This document shows positions 15,803 to 24,428 of a stretch of DNA of 42,380 nt, piece by piece; position 1 is the stretch's first letter, and the number at the start of each line of letters is the position of its first letter. The notes beneath the pieces were generated by a model. The model was not told where the DNA came from. It saw nothing but the letters and a program-made list of their open reading frames with translations, and searched no databases. Origin of the DNA: a virus; the IMG/VR virus record IMGVR_UViG_3300024327_000016, positions 1 through 42,380 of that record; one strand, 5' to 3'. A program made the position numbers and the translations under genes.

Positions 15803-17362
15803 TCACCCAAGATTTAATGACTCTTGTCTGTCTTTCTTTTTAAACTGAGAAGGAAGTTCTCCTTCTGCTTGCTTTCTCTTAACCTCTTTGATTTGTAGGT
15901 GCTTAACATATGACTTGGTTTCTGCTGATGGCATGACTGCTTTGTAGTCTCCTTTTGGAGGCCATTCACCAAACCTTTGCTTGTACTTATAAGCTGACCA
16001 GCCAGGCTTGTACCCTTTAATTTCTCCCATCCCGATCAGCTCTTCATAGAAGACCTTTCTGAAGTCTGGAGCATATTTCTCTTTAGCCTCAATTACCCTA
16101 GTCTTCTTGTTAACTAATCCTAATTGAGAATCTAAGAATGCAACGTATTCAGATTTAGTTTGATGTATCTTACCACAGGTAGGACATATGTTTGATCCAG
16201 AGTATGTTCGGAAGCAGCCTTCACAAACAATAACAGAGTCTTCTTTAGTTCTTTCCTTGCGTTCAGCTCTCTTTCTTAGGATACCAGTACCTAAGTCCCA
16301 TTTATGTTCATCGTCAACAAATCCGTTAATATAAACAGCGCCTGAATGATCAATTACCATTGCATTTTGTTTGCTTTTATGGGGTCTAAGAACCCTGCCA
16401 ACCATTTGAATATATAGTCCAAGTGATTTAGTTGGTCTTGCAAGTACGCAAACTTCAGCGCAAGGAGAGTCAAACCCCTCTGTTAGAACCATACAGTTAC
16501 AAAGTACAGTTATCTTTCCAGAGTTAAAGTCCTTTAGGGTTTGCTCTCTTTCTTCGTTCTCAGTTCCACCGTCTAAATGTCCAGCTTTGATTCCATTAGA
16601 CTTGAACGCTTCCATTATGTTCTGAGAATGTTTAACTCCTGATGCAAAGATTAATGTTTGTTTGTCTTTAGCTAGGTGTTTCCAGGTTGAGACTATATCT
16701 CCCACTAGCTTAGGTTGATCCATTCTATCGTTCAATGATTTGGAATTAAAGTCTCCACCAATTACTCCGATTCCTTTTAGGTCTGGGACGCTTGGTGAGT
16801 AATATTTAACATCTACCAGAGAACCAAGTTTGGTTAACTCTTTAATGCTAGGAGCTGACACCATGTGTTCATATACACTTCCCAAGCCTTCTCCGTTACC
16901 TCTAACTGGGGTTGCGGTTAATCCGATTAGTAAACTGTTTTTGTATAAGCTTATTATCTTTAAGTAGGTGTTTGAAAGAGACCTGTGGCATTCATCAATA
17001 AAGATTACATCTGCCTTAGGTAGATCCATCTTCTTAGCATTGATAGCCCTTGCTCTTAAAGTATCTACTGAGGCAATCTGGACATCACAAGTCTTATCAG
17101 ATCTATGATTAGCCATTATGATTCCGTGTCGTATATCAGATTGCGTTAGCTTATCTGAGGCTTGTGTTATGAGTTCTCTTCTGTGTGCCAGAAAGAGAAC
17201 TCTTAGGTTGTTCTTAACAAAGTATTTAACTAGTGCAGCTGCCATTACTGTCTTTCCTGCGCCTGTAGCTGCCTGTAGTATCACTTTCTTCTTTCCTTGT
17301 CTGTGTGACCTAACTAGTTCGTTTAGAACATCCTTTTGGTATTGTCTTAATATGAAGCTCAT
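15803..17362 (-). CDS. superfamily 2 DEAD/DEAH helicase, RadD/SSL2-like, 519 aa
   Basis: All SF2 motifs are visible: Walker A AATGAGKT (31-38), Walker B IFIDECH, motif III GLTATP, motif V LTEGFDSP and motif VI QMVGRVLRP. A four-Cys zinc ribbon (CEGC ... CPTC) follows near residues 384-400, as in RadD-type helicases that process branched DNA. A DNA-remodelling enzyme; not the hexameric replicative helicase. The ATG overlaps the stop of a 22-aa upstream ORF (ATGA) and has no SD of its own, so translation probably depends on coupling. Confidence 0.88.
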   Translation of the reverse strand: MSFILRQYQKDVLNELVRSHRQGKKKVILQAATGAGKTVMAAALVKYFVKNNLRVLFLAHRRELITQASDKLTQSDIRHGIIMANHRSDKTCDVQIASVDTLRARAINAKKMDLPKADVIFIDECHRSLSNTYLKIISLYKNSLLIGLTATPVRGNGEGLGSVYEHMVSAPSIKELTKLGSLVDVKYYSPSVPDLKGIGVIGGDFNSKSLNDRMDQPKLVGDIVSTWKHLAKDKQTLIFASGVKHSQNIMEAFKSNGIKAGHLDGGTENEEREQTLKDFNSGKITVLCNCMVLTEGFDSPCAEVCVLARPTKSLGLYIQMVGRVLRPHKSKQNAMVIDHSGAVYINGFVDDEHKWDLGTGILRKRAERKERTKEDSVIVCEGCFRTYSGSNICPTCGKIHQTKSEYVAFLDSQLGLVNKKTRVIEAKEKYAPDFRKVFYEELIGMGEIKGYKPGWSAYKYKQRFGEWPPKGDYKAVMPSAETKSYVKHLQIKEVKRKQAEGELPSQFKKKDRQESLNLG

Positions 17363-17427
17363 CTGAATGTGTTATATAGAGAGACCCCAACAAAGATAGC
17401 GAAGTATAGTATAAGAAATAGTTCCAT
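17359..17427 (-). CDS. 22-aa membrane peptide coupled to the helicase gene
   Basis: A tiny ORF with a good SD (AAAGGA, 7 bases before ATG) encodes MELFLILYFAIFVGVSLYN plus TFR, almost entirely hydrophobic. Its TGA overlaps the helicase ATG. It may act as a leader that brings ribosomes to the helicase start, as a membrane micro-protein, or both. The 119 bases upstream (17428-17546) contain a GTTGCA/TGCAAC stem-loop and no other ORF worth calling. Confidence 0.55.
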   Translation of the reverse strand: MELFLILYFAIFVGVSLYNTFR

Positions 17428-17546
17428 GTTGTTTTCCTTTAATTGTTTAGTTTAATTAGGGTTGCATTGTAAGTACGAAGTGCAACATCTTCGGAGCAGT
17501 TTAGACAGCGAACTTACTTAACTGTATCTTTTCCTATAACTAGGGA

Positions 17547-18095
17547 TCAGAAAGGGATATGTTCCTCTTCTTCTACGCCTGCTGTTACTTCTGCTAGGTC
17601 TACTTTCTGTTGTTCTTTGAATTCGAAGTTTGGTGTGAAACTGTCACCTTCTGATTCATATTCAACAAGTTCTAGAATCTGTATAGCTTCAAGGTCTGCC
17701 GTCTTTCCTGGCTGTCCTTCGTATGTCCAATCTCTTACAGAACATTGGACATTACAGACTGAGCCGTTACCGATTAGACCTGTATATGGGTTGCCGTAAG
17801 TATCTACAACAATGACAGGTTTCTTAGGTCCTCCTTTTCTTCCGAATGTGGCAGACTTACTTACAGCAATGGTCTTTAATCCATCTTCAAGCTTAAGATC
17901 TCCTTCTCCATCTCTACGGAACTTGTTCATCTTCAGAGCTTTAAATGCTTCTGAAGTTTTGTCATCTAGGCCAATAACCATGTTCCAAGTAAATGGCTTA
18001 GTACCATTGTCTCTAAATGGTGCTTCTGGGTTGGCTGGGTCTACTTTAGCCCAGAATACTTTCACGTTACTAAAATTATATGTTTCTTTAGACAT
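17547..18095 (-). CDS. T7 gp2.5-like ssDNA-binding protein (DUF2815 type), 182 aa
   Basis: Matches the phage ssDNA-binding OB-fold family in its start (NFSNVKVFWAKVD), core (KPVIVVDTYGNPYTGLIGNGSVCNVQ) and size. The C-terminus is acidic and ends EEEEHIPF; T7 gp2.5 and bacterial SSBs use such an acidic tail with terminal Phe to recruit partners. It is the first gene after a class II phage promoter and precedes helicase, exonuclease and resolvase genes, so it probably coats ssDNA or anneals strands during recombination. Confidence 0.82.
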   Translation of the reverse strand: MSKETYNFSNVKVFWAKVDPANPEAPFRDNGTKPFTWNMVIGLDDKTSEAFKALKMNKFRRDGEGDLKLEDGLKTIAVSKSATFGRKGGPKKPVIVVDTYGNPYTGLIGNGSVCNVQCSVRDWTYEGQPGKTADLEAIQILELVEYESEGDSFTPNFEFKEQQKVDLAEVTAGVEEEEHIPF

Positions 18096-18126
18096 ATTTG
18101 TTCTCCTTTGGGTTCGAGCTTAATTG

Positions 18127-18170
18127 CTCTATAAGGACACAATAGGAATTTCGTATACTGCGTAAGGGAT
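18127..18170 (-). promoter_or_regulatory. class II phage promoter A
   Basis: On the - strand this reads TATTGTGTCCTTATAGAG, preceded by TTACGCAGTATACGAAATTCC. The 44-bp block differs from 31683-31726 (+ strand) by one base. TTATAGAG resembles the T7 CACTATAGGG initiation region, so the start is predicted at G18129. The RNA would begin with hairpin GAGC-AAUUAA-GCUC. It lies directly after the 809-aa polymerase gene and fires into the ssDNA-binding, helicase and exonuclease genes. Confidence 0.75.
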
Positions 18171-18177
18171 AAACCCT

Positions 18178-20607
18178 TTAACAGAAGAAATACTTTGAGT
18201 CCTTTATTTGTTCTAAATCTAGACTTCCAGACTTAGGTTCTAACACATCGAACTTATCATCCATCCCAATGAACTGTGATTTCATATCTTTAAAGACATC
18301 ACAGTTGTATATTGAAATGAATACAGACTTAGTTATCTCAAGCAATTGATCAACATCGTCCGCATGGACAGAGAAGCTATCGTGGATTGCCCCAAATGAG
18401 GTAATTCCTTCTTCATGTAGTTGATTAATTACTAAAGACATATGTGCCGCATCCATTGAATGAACATAGTTGGGACTAATCCCAGATGTTATTTCATGAA
18501 CAGAAGGCACGTCTGTTATCTCTCGATAGATAATATCGATTCGTTTCTTACAGAAGCTGACAACTGCCCTCTTCTTCTTAGTTGACCATTTCTCAGCAAC
18601 AACTTCAAACCCACTTGGGGTCTCCCATTGTGCTGATTTATAGCCAAGTTCTTTAATCCTATATTTCATTAATGCCTGTAAGTAGTTCTTTACAGCTACT
18701 GGTCCAGAGCATAACGAGTTATAGGTTGAAACTAAATCCTTAGCAAGTTTATTAGCTACTGATCTAGTTATATTGTATTTAGCAGTCATTCCTGCGTCAT
18801 AACAATCTGTGTAAATGATGTTTGATATACACCTAACCCCTGCATCATAAGCTTTGGTCATAGTCCCTCTCTTACTTATTCCTTTACGAATTAACTTCAT
18901 TGGAATCTTAGCAAGGATTTCTCCAAGGTCATTGTCTATGTTTGAGTTTATGATTCCCTTAGCAACCACGATATAGAAATCAATCGGTTTCTCTTGGGGT
19001 ATTAATCCAACCATAGCTCCAGCAATCTCATCCTTACTCATAGCGGCTAAGTGTTGGGTTCCGTTTACTGAGCCGTCAATAGCGATAGGTATTTGAGAAT
19101 AGTAGTCACCATCCTCTGCTAAGTATTGGACAACCTCAAAGCACAATGACAAGAATACCCAAGGCTTCTCAGCGCTCATCCAAGCCTCTTTGTCTTCTAT
19201 TGGATCTAACGCTATACTTAAGAACATATCAAGATTATATTCAGACCAGTTAATCCTGTCTTGCAACGTCATCTTGTCTACAGACATATCAGGAATACCA
19301 TCTTCCTCTAAGTCTTTAATGTAGTCAGACTCTATCCAATTAGCCTCTTTTAATTGGTTTATTGTGTAGGACTGGTTATAACTGTTTGCTATGTGAATAA
19401 GAAGATGTTTGTATCCCTTGTCTGTCATTACTTTCTTTTCTGCAAACATTAGATGCCCCCTTGCAAGGTCTGATGATTGATAAGAGAAATACGGATCACG
19501 AGCATACATCCTTCCCCTGAAATCAAGAAAGCTTGCAAGATAGAACTTATATCCTATCCATCCAGGAGCTTCTTTAGTTCCGTGAATAGTATTAAGGATA
19601 AACTCATCTCTGTTTGATTTAGACTGGGTTCTTAAGCATAATTGCTTAGCCTGCCATTGTCTGTTCTTCTTTTCATAGATTTCAGCGCATTTAGATATTT
19701 GCTTTGTAATCTCCTTTAATCGTTTCTTGTCAGATTTAACCTTTTTAGCTTGTTTTTCCAGCTTAACCATTTGAAGCTCTATAACTTTTACTTGAGATGA
19801 GTTGCCTAAGTGAGGCTCAAACAAGATATCGTTGTGGTACAGATCAACATCTTTGTATTCTTTGTTCTCATGTTCTCTCTTAATATCACGAGCCTCAAAT
19901 TGCACGTCAGAACCATCTTTATCTCTTAGCCTGATGCTACTATCAATTAACAAAGAAGTAAGCGTATTGGATATCTCAGCTACCTTAGGATTGACTTCCC
20001 ATCTAACTTGTTCTATGTTATTCACAGCTTTCAGATAAGGTTTAGACTTATCAACTTTAACAACGCCTTTAACAAGCCTATCTTCAACTCCAAGAACAAC
20101 TCTCTTATTAGAATCCCATTTAGGGTACTTCCTAGCCGAGATGCCAATTCTTTCCTTGACTAAGAATTTAATCCCTTTAAATCTAGATCCTATTTCTATG
20201 TGGTAAGGTTGGAACCTGACTTTGACCTTCTTATCTTTTTCTATTAGCTGCTCATAAGACATATACTCTTCTCTATGTAAGGTTATATAACCATTGTCAA
20301 TCAATGCTTCTATGATTAAAGAACCTAACTGTATTGCTCTGTTTGTTTGAATCTTGTTTATGTCAAGAGTTTTAGCGGTTATTTCTCCTATCTTAACTAG
20401 AGAATTGGTTAATGGAACTTCCCCTTCATGTTTACAGAATGAGTAGGTTAAGAAGTTAAATGCATCGGCTACTATTGAGTAACTTCTAAAGTCATCTCTT
20501 AAGCATTTAGCATCTCTAAAGATTTGTACAGCAACTCTTTTGTTGTTTTTATAATCAGTTACAATTTCCTCAATAGCCCACACTATCTCTTGTATCTTGA
20601 AATCCAT
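18178..20607 (-). CDS. T7-type single-subunit RNA polymerase, 809 aa
   Basis: Full-length relative of T7 RNA polymerase (883 aa). Seen in order: LDFRGRMYARDP (361-372); motif A AIDGSVNGTQHLAAM with Asp511; motif B KGISKRGTMTKAYD with Lys579 and Tyr587 (Asp588 replaces the usual Gly); SPNYVHSMDAAH (711-722); motif C GAIHDSF with Asp743; aromatic C-terminus YFFC. It transcribes phage DNA from its own promoters, most likely class II; one of these sits just downstream of the gene. SD AAGGGG. The gene follows the primase by 9 bp. Confidence 0.95.
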   Translation of the reverse strand: MDFKIQEIVWAIEEIVTDYKNNKRVAVQIFRDAKCLRDDFRSYSIVADAFNFLTYSFCKHEGEVPLTNSLVKIGEITAKTLDINKIQTNRAIQLGSLIIEALIDNGYITLHREEYMSYEQLIEKDKKVKVRFQPYHIEIGSRFKGIKFLVKERIGISARKYPKWDSNKRVVLGVEDRLVKGVVKVDKSKPYLKAVNNIEQVRWEVNPKVAEISNTLTSLLIDSSIRLRDKDGSDVQFEARDIKREHENKEYKDVDLYHNDILFEPHLGNSSQVKVIELQMVKLEKQAKKVKSDKKRLKEITKQISKCAEIYEKKNRQWQAKQLCLRTQSKSNRDEFILNTIHGTKEAPGWIGYKFYLASFLDFRGRMYARDPYFSYQSSDLARGHLMFAEKKVMTDKGYKHLLIHIANSYNQSYTINQLKEANWIESDYIKDLEEDGIPDMSVDKMTLQDRINWSEYNLDMFLSIALDPIEDKEAWMSAEKPWVFLSLCFEVVQYLAEDGDYYSQIPIAIDGSVNGTQHLAAMSKDEIAGAMVGLIPQEKPIDFYIVVAKGIINSNIDNDLGEILAKIPMKLIRKGISKRGTMTKAYDAGVRCISNIIYTDCYDAGMTAKYNITRSVANKLAKDLVSTYNSLCSGPVAVKNYLQALMKYRIKELGYKSAQWETPSGFEVVAEKWSTKKKRAVVSFCKKRIDIIYREITDVPSVHEITSGISPNYVHSMDAAHMSLVINQLHEEGITSFGAIHDSFSVHADDVDQLLEITKSVFISIYNCDVFKDMKSQFIGMDDKFDVLEPKSGSLDLEQIKDSKYFFC

Positions 20608-20616
20608 GTTTTCCCC

Positions 20617-21576
20617 TTAATTGTTCATTTCAATTCTTACATGCTCGCTCTTTTTCTTTATAGTCATACTAGACATTAGTACATCATTCTGATCTTGACC
20701 TATCTTGTCTGGAACAAATACCCATGCTTCTATTCCCTTAATCATAAGCCTTCTTCCTAGTTTGTATGCTGCTGCTTGACCTGTGTAGTTGCGATCATTA
20801 TCAGCATATATCCAGACTTGTGTTATCCCTTCTGGAGGTACGAAGTTTTCTAAACAATTAGCATTCATTGCTGCAAATGCAGGCAGTCCTGAGTCGATAT
20901 GGGCAGCGTATGCAGATTCAATACCCTCAGCTATACATATCTTCTCATCGAAGTCAGTGTGTAACCTAATAGCCGCACCTGATATAGTTCCTTTTGGAGT
21001 CATTATCTTTCTAGCAGGGTCTATATCTGCCTTTTTCCCATCTTTAGTATAAGTAAGATGATAAGATACGCCAACACCTTTCCAGTCTTGAATTAAAGCA
21101 ACCAGTACCTCATACTCTCCTTGGCTTTTCATGTTTTTGTAGAACTTAAGGTTTGCTTGTTTTAGTCCGTCTGGGTAGGTTGTAAATCCTCTGGAATCTA
21201 AGTATTTAGTAACTGATGTATGTCCCCCTAAATTCCTAGCTTTCTTTGCTACAGACTTTAATGCGGGAACAGGATTGAACTTAGGGTTGTCAACTGGCAT
21301 TCCTCCAGTTATTCCCAAGACTCCTTTGATTTGTTTAGCTGCAGTGGCGAAGTTAATATCAAAGTACTTCTGTACAAGACCCCAACCATCTCCATTACCA
21401 CAACCTCTACATAAGTATAGGCCGTCATTGTTATAGTCTGTGAATCTGTATCTGTCTTTGCCACCGCACAACGGACATGGCCCGTTCTTGCCTTCTAAGA
21501 AGTTCTTAGGAAGTCCGAGTTCTTTTAAGACTTGAAACCACTTTCCTTTAACTTCTTCAGTTACATCTGTTTTCAT
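20617..21576 (-). CDS. DNA primase with zinc ribbon and Toprim domain, 319 aa
   Basis: A zinc ribbon at residues 34-59 (CPLCGGKDRYRF ... CRGCG), as in P4/T7-type primases, is followed by a Toprim domain: CIAEGIESAYAA with Glu217 and VWIYADND with Asp259. It makes RNA primers. Unlike T7 gp4 there is no RecA-type helicase domain; the protein ends after Toprim. ATG at 21576, preceded by GGGAG, is preferred to the in-frame TTG at 21588. Likely co-transcribed with the RNA polymerase gene. Confidence 0.9.
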   Translation of the reverse strand: MKTDVTEEVKGKWFQVLKELGLPKNFLEGKNGPCPLCGGKDRYRFTDYNNDGLYLCRGCGNGDGWGLVQKYFDINFATAAKQIKGVLGITGGMPVDNPKFNPVPALKSVAKKARNLGGHTSVTKYLDSRGFTTYPDGLKQANLKFYKNMKSQGEYEVLVALIQDWKGVGVSYHLTYTKDGKKADIDPARKIMTPKGTISGAAIRLHTDFDEKICIAEGIESAYAAHIDSGLPAFAAMNANCLENFVPPEGITQVWIYADNDRNYTGQAAAYKLGRRLMIKGIEAWVFVPDKIGQDQNDVLMSSMTIKKKSEHVRIEMNN

Positions 21577-21607
21577 GTTTTCTCCCAAGTAGTTGATAAT
21601 TTTAACA

Positions 21608-22249
21608 TTAGTGTTTTAGGTATGTGATGTTTTTGATAGAAGGATTCCAACATTTAGTACAGCCCTTACATTGTCCGTTAGTTTCAAATGCCCTACAAGT
21701 TGCCTTGTCTGGATTTGTTGTAACAGTTGATGTGTGAGCGTACTTAGGTGGTTTCCCATTAATCATAGAGCCGCTCAATCTTATCAAGAGATTCTTAGGC
21801 ACATCACCTTTGAAGTTCTTAATTAAGACTGATTCCTTGGTAGGAAGCCAATGGTTAATCTTTGGAGTTTGTCTAGCCACTTCGATAATCTTCTCAAGGT
21901 GCTCTTTACTTTGCAAGTCACCACTGTCGAAATGTCTGAACAAACCCGATTGGGTTATCCTCTTCTTATGATTTAAGATAAACACCCAAGCCTTTACCCA
22001 ACTGTTGTCGGATATCAACTTGGTTCTGCGTTGCAGTGCTTTCTTGACGTTTGAAAATCTGTAGTTACCTTTTCTGGCATAGCAGTCAAAGCATACAGAC
22101 CCTGGTATGAGAGCTAGTCTTGATCCTGTCTTGCAGTCAAATGCTGACAGATTACTACTGCAGGTGTCCAGTTTAGATGTTTTAGCCACACCTCCAGTAA
22201 TCTCTTGTGCTCTTTTGAGGGTTGTTATTTCTATATTCATGTTATTCAT
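21608..22249 (-). CDS. GP88-family phage protein, 213 aa
   Basis: Matches the phage 'gene product 88' pattern: ITGGVAKTSKLDT, CFDCYARKGNYRFSNVKKAL, HFDSGDLQS and WLPTKES, ending with a Cys cluster (CRAFETNGQCKGCTKCW). The Cys spacing suggests a metal or Fe-S site. The family is common in phages and, as far as I know, has no established function. It precedes the primase and polymerase genes. A second ATG at 22240 is an alternative start. Confidence 0.75.
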   Translation of the reverse strand: MNNMNIEITTLKRAQEITGGVAKTSKLDTCSSNLSAFDCKTGSRLALIPGSVCFDCYARKGNYRFSNVKKALQRRTKLISDNSWVKAWVFILNHKKRITQSGLFRHFDSGDLQSKEHLEKIIEVARQTPKINHWLPTKESVLIKNFKGDVPKNLLIRLSGSMINGKPPKYAHTSTVTTNPDKATCRAFETNGQCKGCTKCWNPSIKNITYLKH

Positions 22250-22264
22250 ATTGTCTCTCGTTAT

Positions 22265-22280
22265 TTATAGTGATGTATAA
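22265..22280 (-). promoter_or_regulatory. possible T7-like promoter upstream of the GP88-primase-RNAP genes
   Basis: The - strand reads TTATACATCACTATAA, similar to the T7 core (TACGACTCACTATAG) but 2 bp shorter and without TTGTGTCC. A hairpin (ACTTCT-TGGG-AGAAGT, about 22307-22322) lies upstream, as at class I sites. The rest of the 109-bp gap has no gene. One copy only, so this is tentative. Confidence 0.3.
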
Positions 22281-22358
22281 TGGCAACTGATGGATCGCTA
22301 CTCACTTCTCCCAAGAAGTACTACTCTCCTCAAGGAATAGATGCGATTCATCACCTCA

Positions 22359-22607
22359 TTATTGTTTAGCATGTGAAGCTACTTCATCATCAGGAACATT
22401 TTCATGTACAGCAGACCAATCAGACCAGAATAGGTAATCTTCGTCACTGTCCTTCTGTATTTCATCAAAGACAACATAATCATTGTTTAAATTGTCTCTG
22501 ACATACATTCCTGTGACGCATATTTCATCACACATATACCATTCACCGTCTTCTGTCATAAAACCGTTGTCTATCGGTACGCCACAATGGCTGCAATTAT
22601 GTATCAT
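22359..22607 (-). CDS. small putative zinc-binding protein, 82 aa
   Basis: CSHCG near the start and CDEIC about 20 residues later give a possible four-Cys zinc site. The rest is acidic. It shares the peptide EDGEWYMC, and 25 identical bases, with the gene just upstream. Start overlaps that gene by 11 bp. Confidence 0.65.
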   Translation of the reverse strand: MIHNCSHCGVPIDNGFMTEDGEWYMCDEICVTGMYVRDNLNNDYVVFDEIQKDSDEDYLFWSDWSAVHENVPDDEVASHAKQ

Positions 22608-22666
22608 TATTTTCCTTCTTCATAACTTCTGTTCTAGCAACACACATATACCATTCACCGTCTTCT
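22530..22666. repeat. 25-bp direct repeat in two adjacent genes
   Basis: The 25 bases at 22530-22554 recur at 22642-22666, 112 bp apart and in two different genes; both encode EDGEWYMC in frame. This suggests a partial duplication of one small early gene. Confidence 0.9.
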
Positions 22667-22929
22667 CTAAGAACGATGTAGCCAGTGTCTGACGATACTT
22701 CTAATGCATCACAAACATCTTGCCACACAGCCTTACTTCTGAAATCTTCTTGATATAGTTCTAAGTAGTTCATATTTACTTCTTTGTTTATAGGTTTGAT
22801 ACGATAATCAGCGCTAGTATCATCAAAGTCTGAAAAAGACTCAACGACATACCACCGCGCATTAAAACGATACTCAACCTCTAGTCCATCCATATAAGCA
22901 TTTACATATGCTTTTAGTTCTTCAGTCAT
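22597..22929 (-). CDS. hypothetical early protein, 110 aa
   Basis: The first half (LEVEYRFNARWYVVESF ... YRIKP) has the look of small phage early proteins ending one module with YRIKP. The second half contains EDGEWYMC, shared with its neighbour. Possibly two fused small domains. SD AAAGGAG. Confidence 0.65.
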   Translation of the reverse strand: MTEELKAYVNAYMDGLEVEYRFNARWYVVESFSDFDDTSADYRIKPINKEVNMNYLELYQEDFRSKAVWQDVCDALEVSSDTGYIVLREDGEWYMCVARTEVMKKENNDT

Positions 22930-23074
22930 CTTTATTCTCCTTTAGTATCTTCTTAGCCAACATATCAACAACCTCAGTTAGTTCATCACTCAGGTAGTCA
23001 TCTAATTCCATAACGACCTTACCTTCAATGCGTGACAAACAAAGTAACACTCTCATAATCTCTGATTTATTCAT
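22922..23074 (-). CDS. small helical protein, 50 aa
   Basis: MNKSEIMRVLLCLSRIEGKV and an acidic C-terminal half. ATG at 23074 is chosen over ATG at 23080 because GGAG is 8 bases away from the former and only 2 from the latter. It overlaps both neighbours by 8 bp. Confidence 0.6.
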   Translation of the reverse strand: MNKSEIMRVLLCLSRIEGKVVMELDDYLSDELTEVVDMLAKKILKENKDD

Positions 23075-23309
23075 CTTCATTCTCCTGATTAGTTACGTGC
23101 TTTTCATACGTGCTTTTCAAGCAGCCCAAATAGTCAAAGTCATCGGGAGTTATCATTAACTCTTTCATTGCTTTCATCTCAAGCGTTAGTCTAGTAACAG
23201 TATCATCTAAGCGTTCTACGTGTTTTATTAATTGTTTCCAAGGCTTTTCATCATTCATAGGCATCGGCATCTCATATTTAGTTGGCTCGCTTAACTTGTG
23301 TTTACTCAT
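23067..23309 (-). CDS. hypothetical coiled-coil protein, 80 aa
   Basis: Pro/Met-rich start (SEPTKYEMPMPMNDEKPW), then a likely coiled coil (LIKHVERLDDTVTRLTLEMK). Start overlaps the upstream stop (ATGA). No family recognised. Confidence 0.65.
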   Translation of the reverse strand: MSKHKLSEPTKYEMPMPMNDEKPWKQLIKHVERLDDTVTRLTLEMKAMKELMITPDDFDYLGCLKSTYEKHVTNQENEDE

Positions 23310-23458
23310 TTTCTATTCTCCTGTGTTAATACTTTCATTCCAGTCTTCTCAATCTTACAATGATAATCATTGATGTATTCTTGAGCTTCTTCCCTTGTTG
23401 TGAAGTCCATTGCAAGGTAACCACCTAGCATTGAACTATATACATGGTACTTAGTCAT
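23306..23458 (-). CDS. small beta-beta-alpha protein, 50 aa
   Basis: MTKYHVYSSMLGGYLAMDF followed by TTREEAQEYINDY: two short strands then a helix. This plan recurs in at least five other small genes of this block (24429, 24929, 25335, 25810, 26202). SD GGAG; coupled to its neighbours by overlaps. Confidence 0.6.
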   Translation of the reverse strand: MTKYHVYSSMLGGYLAMDFTTREEAQEYINDYHCKIEKTGMKVLTQENRK

Positions 23459-23705
23459 ACCATCTCTCCTTTTTAATATTACCACTTGCTGTTAATAAAC
23501 CCTCGAAGCAGCCTGTGTATGTATCAAACAAAAAGGTTACGTTGATGTACTTAACGTTATCAGGGTAGTTATCCATAGGTTGTCCGCTATCATCTGCCTG
23601 TACTGTGAGTGCGATGTACTCTGAATCAGCTTCCATTGTGATTGCCCTTTTGTAATGAGGTATTAAGATACTCGACATTACAGTTAAATCATTTTCCATA
23701 CTCAT
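23451..23705 (-). CDS. hypothetical protein, 84 aa
   Basis: Beta-rich (EYIALTVQADDSGQP, VKYINVTFLFDTYTG). SD GGGAGAG before ATGAGTATG; either ATG could serve. No family recognised. Confidence 0.65.
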   Translation of the reverse strand: MSMENDLTVMSSILIPHYKRAITMEADSEYIALTVQADDSGQPMDNYPDNVKYINVTFLFDTYTGCFEGLLTASGNIKKERWYD

Positions 23706-23706
23706 A

Positions 23707-23889
23707 TCATCTCTCCCTAGTTAATTGGTTAATTTGACACGGATAACCGCTGTCATCTTGGTACATGTCACAGAACGCTTGTGCATCAATCCAATCCATT
23801 GGCTGATCACTTACTACCAACCCAGACTGCATCTCCGCCACCTCGAACATATCTTCTTTAAGACCGTAACTCTTTGGTTCTTTAATCAT
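23707..23889 (-). CDS. hypothetical acidic protein, 60 aa
   Basis: MIKEPKSYGLKEDMFEVAEM, with two Cys (AFCDMYQDDSGYPC). SD AAAGGAG 7-8 bases before ATG. No family recognised. Confidence 0.65.
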   Translation of the reverse strand: MIKEPKSYGLKEDMFEVAEMQSGLVVSDQPMDWIDAQAFCDMYQDDSGYPCQINQLTRER

Positions 23890-23890
23890 C

Positions 23891-24145
23891 TTATTTCTCC
23901 TTTGCTCTGTCTATTTGTGTTACTCCTTCATACGCTTCTAAATCAGCAATCGCTTCACTTACCATATCCTGTACATAATACATATCAATCATTCCCTCGC
24001 TACTGCCCTCCATCATACCGACAGCCCAATTCCACTGCTCCTCGGTATCAACTTCTGCTTGAAATTTATCAACCCAATCAATCATTAGTTCATCATCGGG
24101 TTCGTATGTTTTCTGTAGTAGTTCAATTACTTTAGATACTTGCAT
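23891..24145 (-). CDS. hypothetical acidic protein, 84 aa
   Basis: MQVSKVIELLQKTYEPDDELMIDW and a long acidic helical remainder. ATG at 24145 is chosen over 24151 on SD spacing (GGAG then 7 bases). The N-terminal pattern (helix then EPDDELMI) resembles small phage early proteins, but no function is known to me. Confidence 0.65.
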   Translation of the reverse strand: MQVSKVIELLQKTYEPDDELMIDWVDKFQAEVDTEEQWNWAVGMMEGSSEGMIDMYYVQDMVSEAIADLEAYEGVTQIDRAKEK

Positions 24146-24407
24146 CTTCATTCTCCATCACTGTATAGTTTGCAATTTTACGTAACCTAAACCTAAGGGC
24201 TTTAACCTCAGCTTTTAGTTCCTCTGCGTCCTCTAACCTGTCACTCACTGAACCGTGCCAACCTTGTGCAATATTATCTACCTCACACTGTGAGTATCCG
24301 TGGTACTCTAGGTAGTTAGCAAATGAAGCGTTCTCCTCTGCTAGGTTTTCACATTGTATTTCTAAATCCTCGACTAATGTCGCTAGGCTTGCTTTATTGT
24401 TATTCAT
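24132..24407 (-). CDS. coiled-coil protein, 91 aa
   Basis: Mostly heptad-like helix (LATLVEDLEIQCENLAEE ... LKAEVKALRFRLRK), probably self-associating. Start context AAAGGAGAAATAATATG. No family recognised. Confidence 0.65.
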   Translation of the reverse strand: MNNNKASLATLVEDLEIQCENLAEENASFANYLEYHGYSQCEVDNIAQGWHGSVSDRLEDAEELKAEVKALRFRLRKIANYTVMENEDASI

Positions 24408-24428
24408 ATTATTTCTCCTTTGTTCTGT

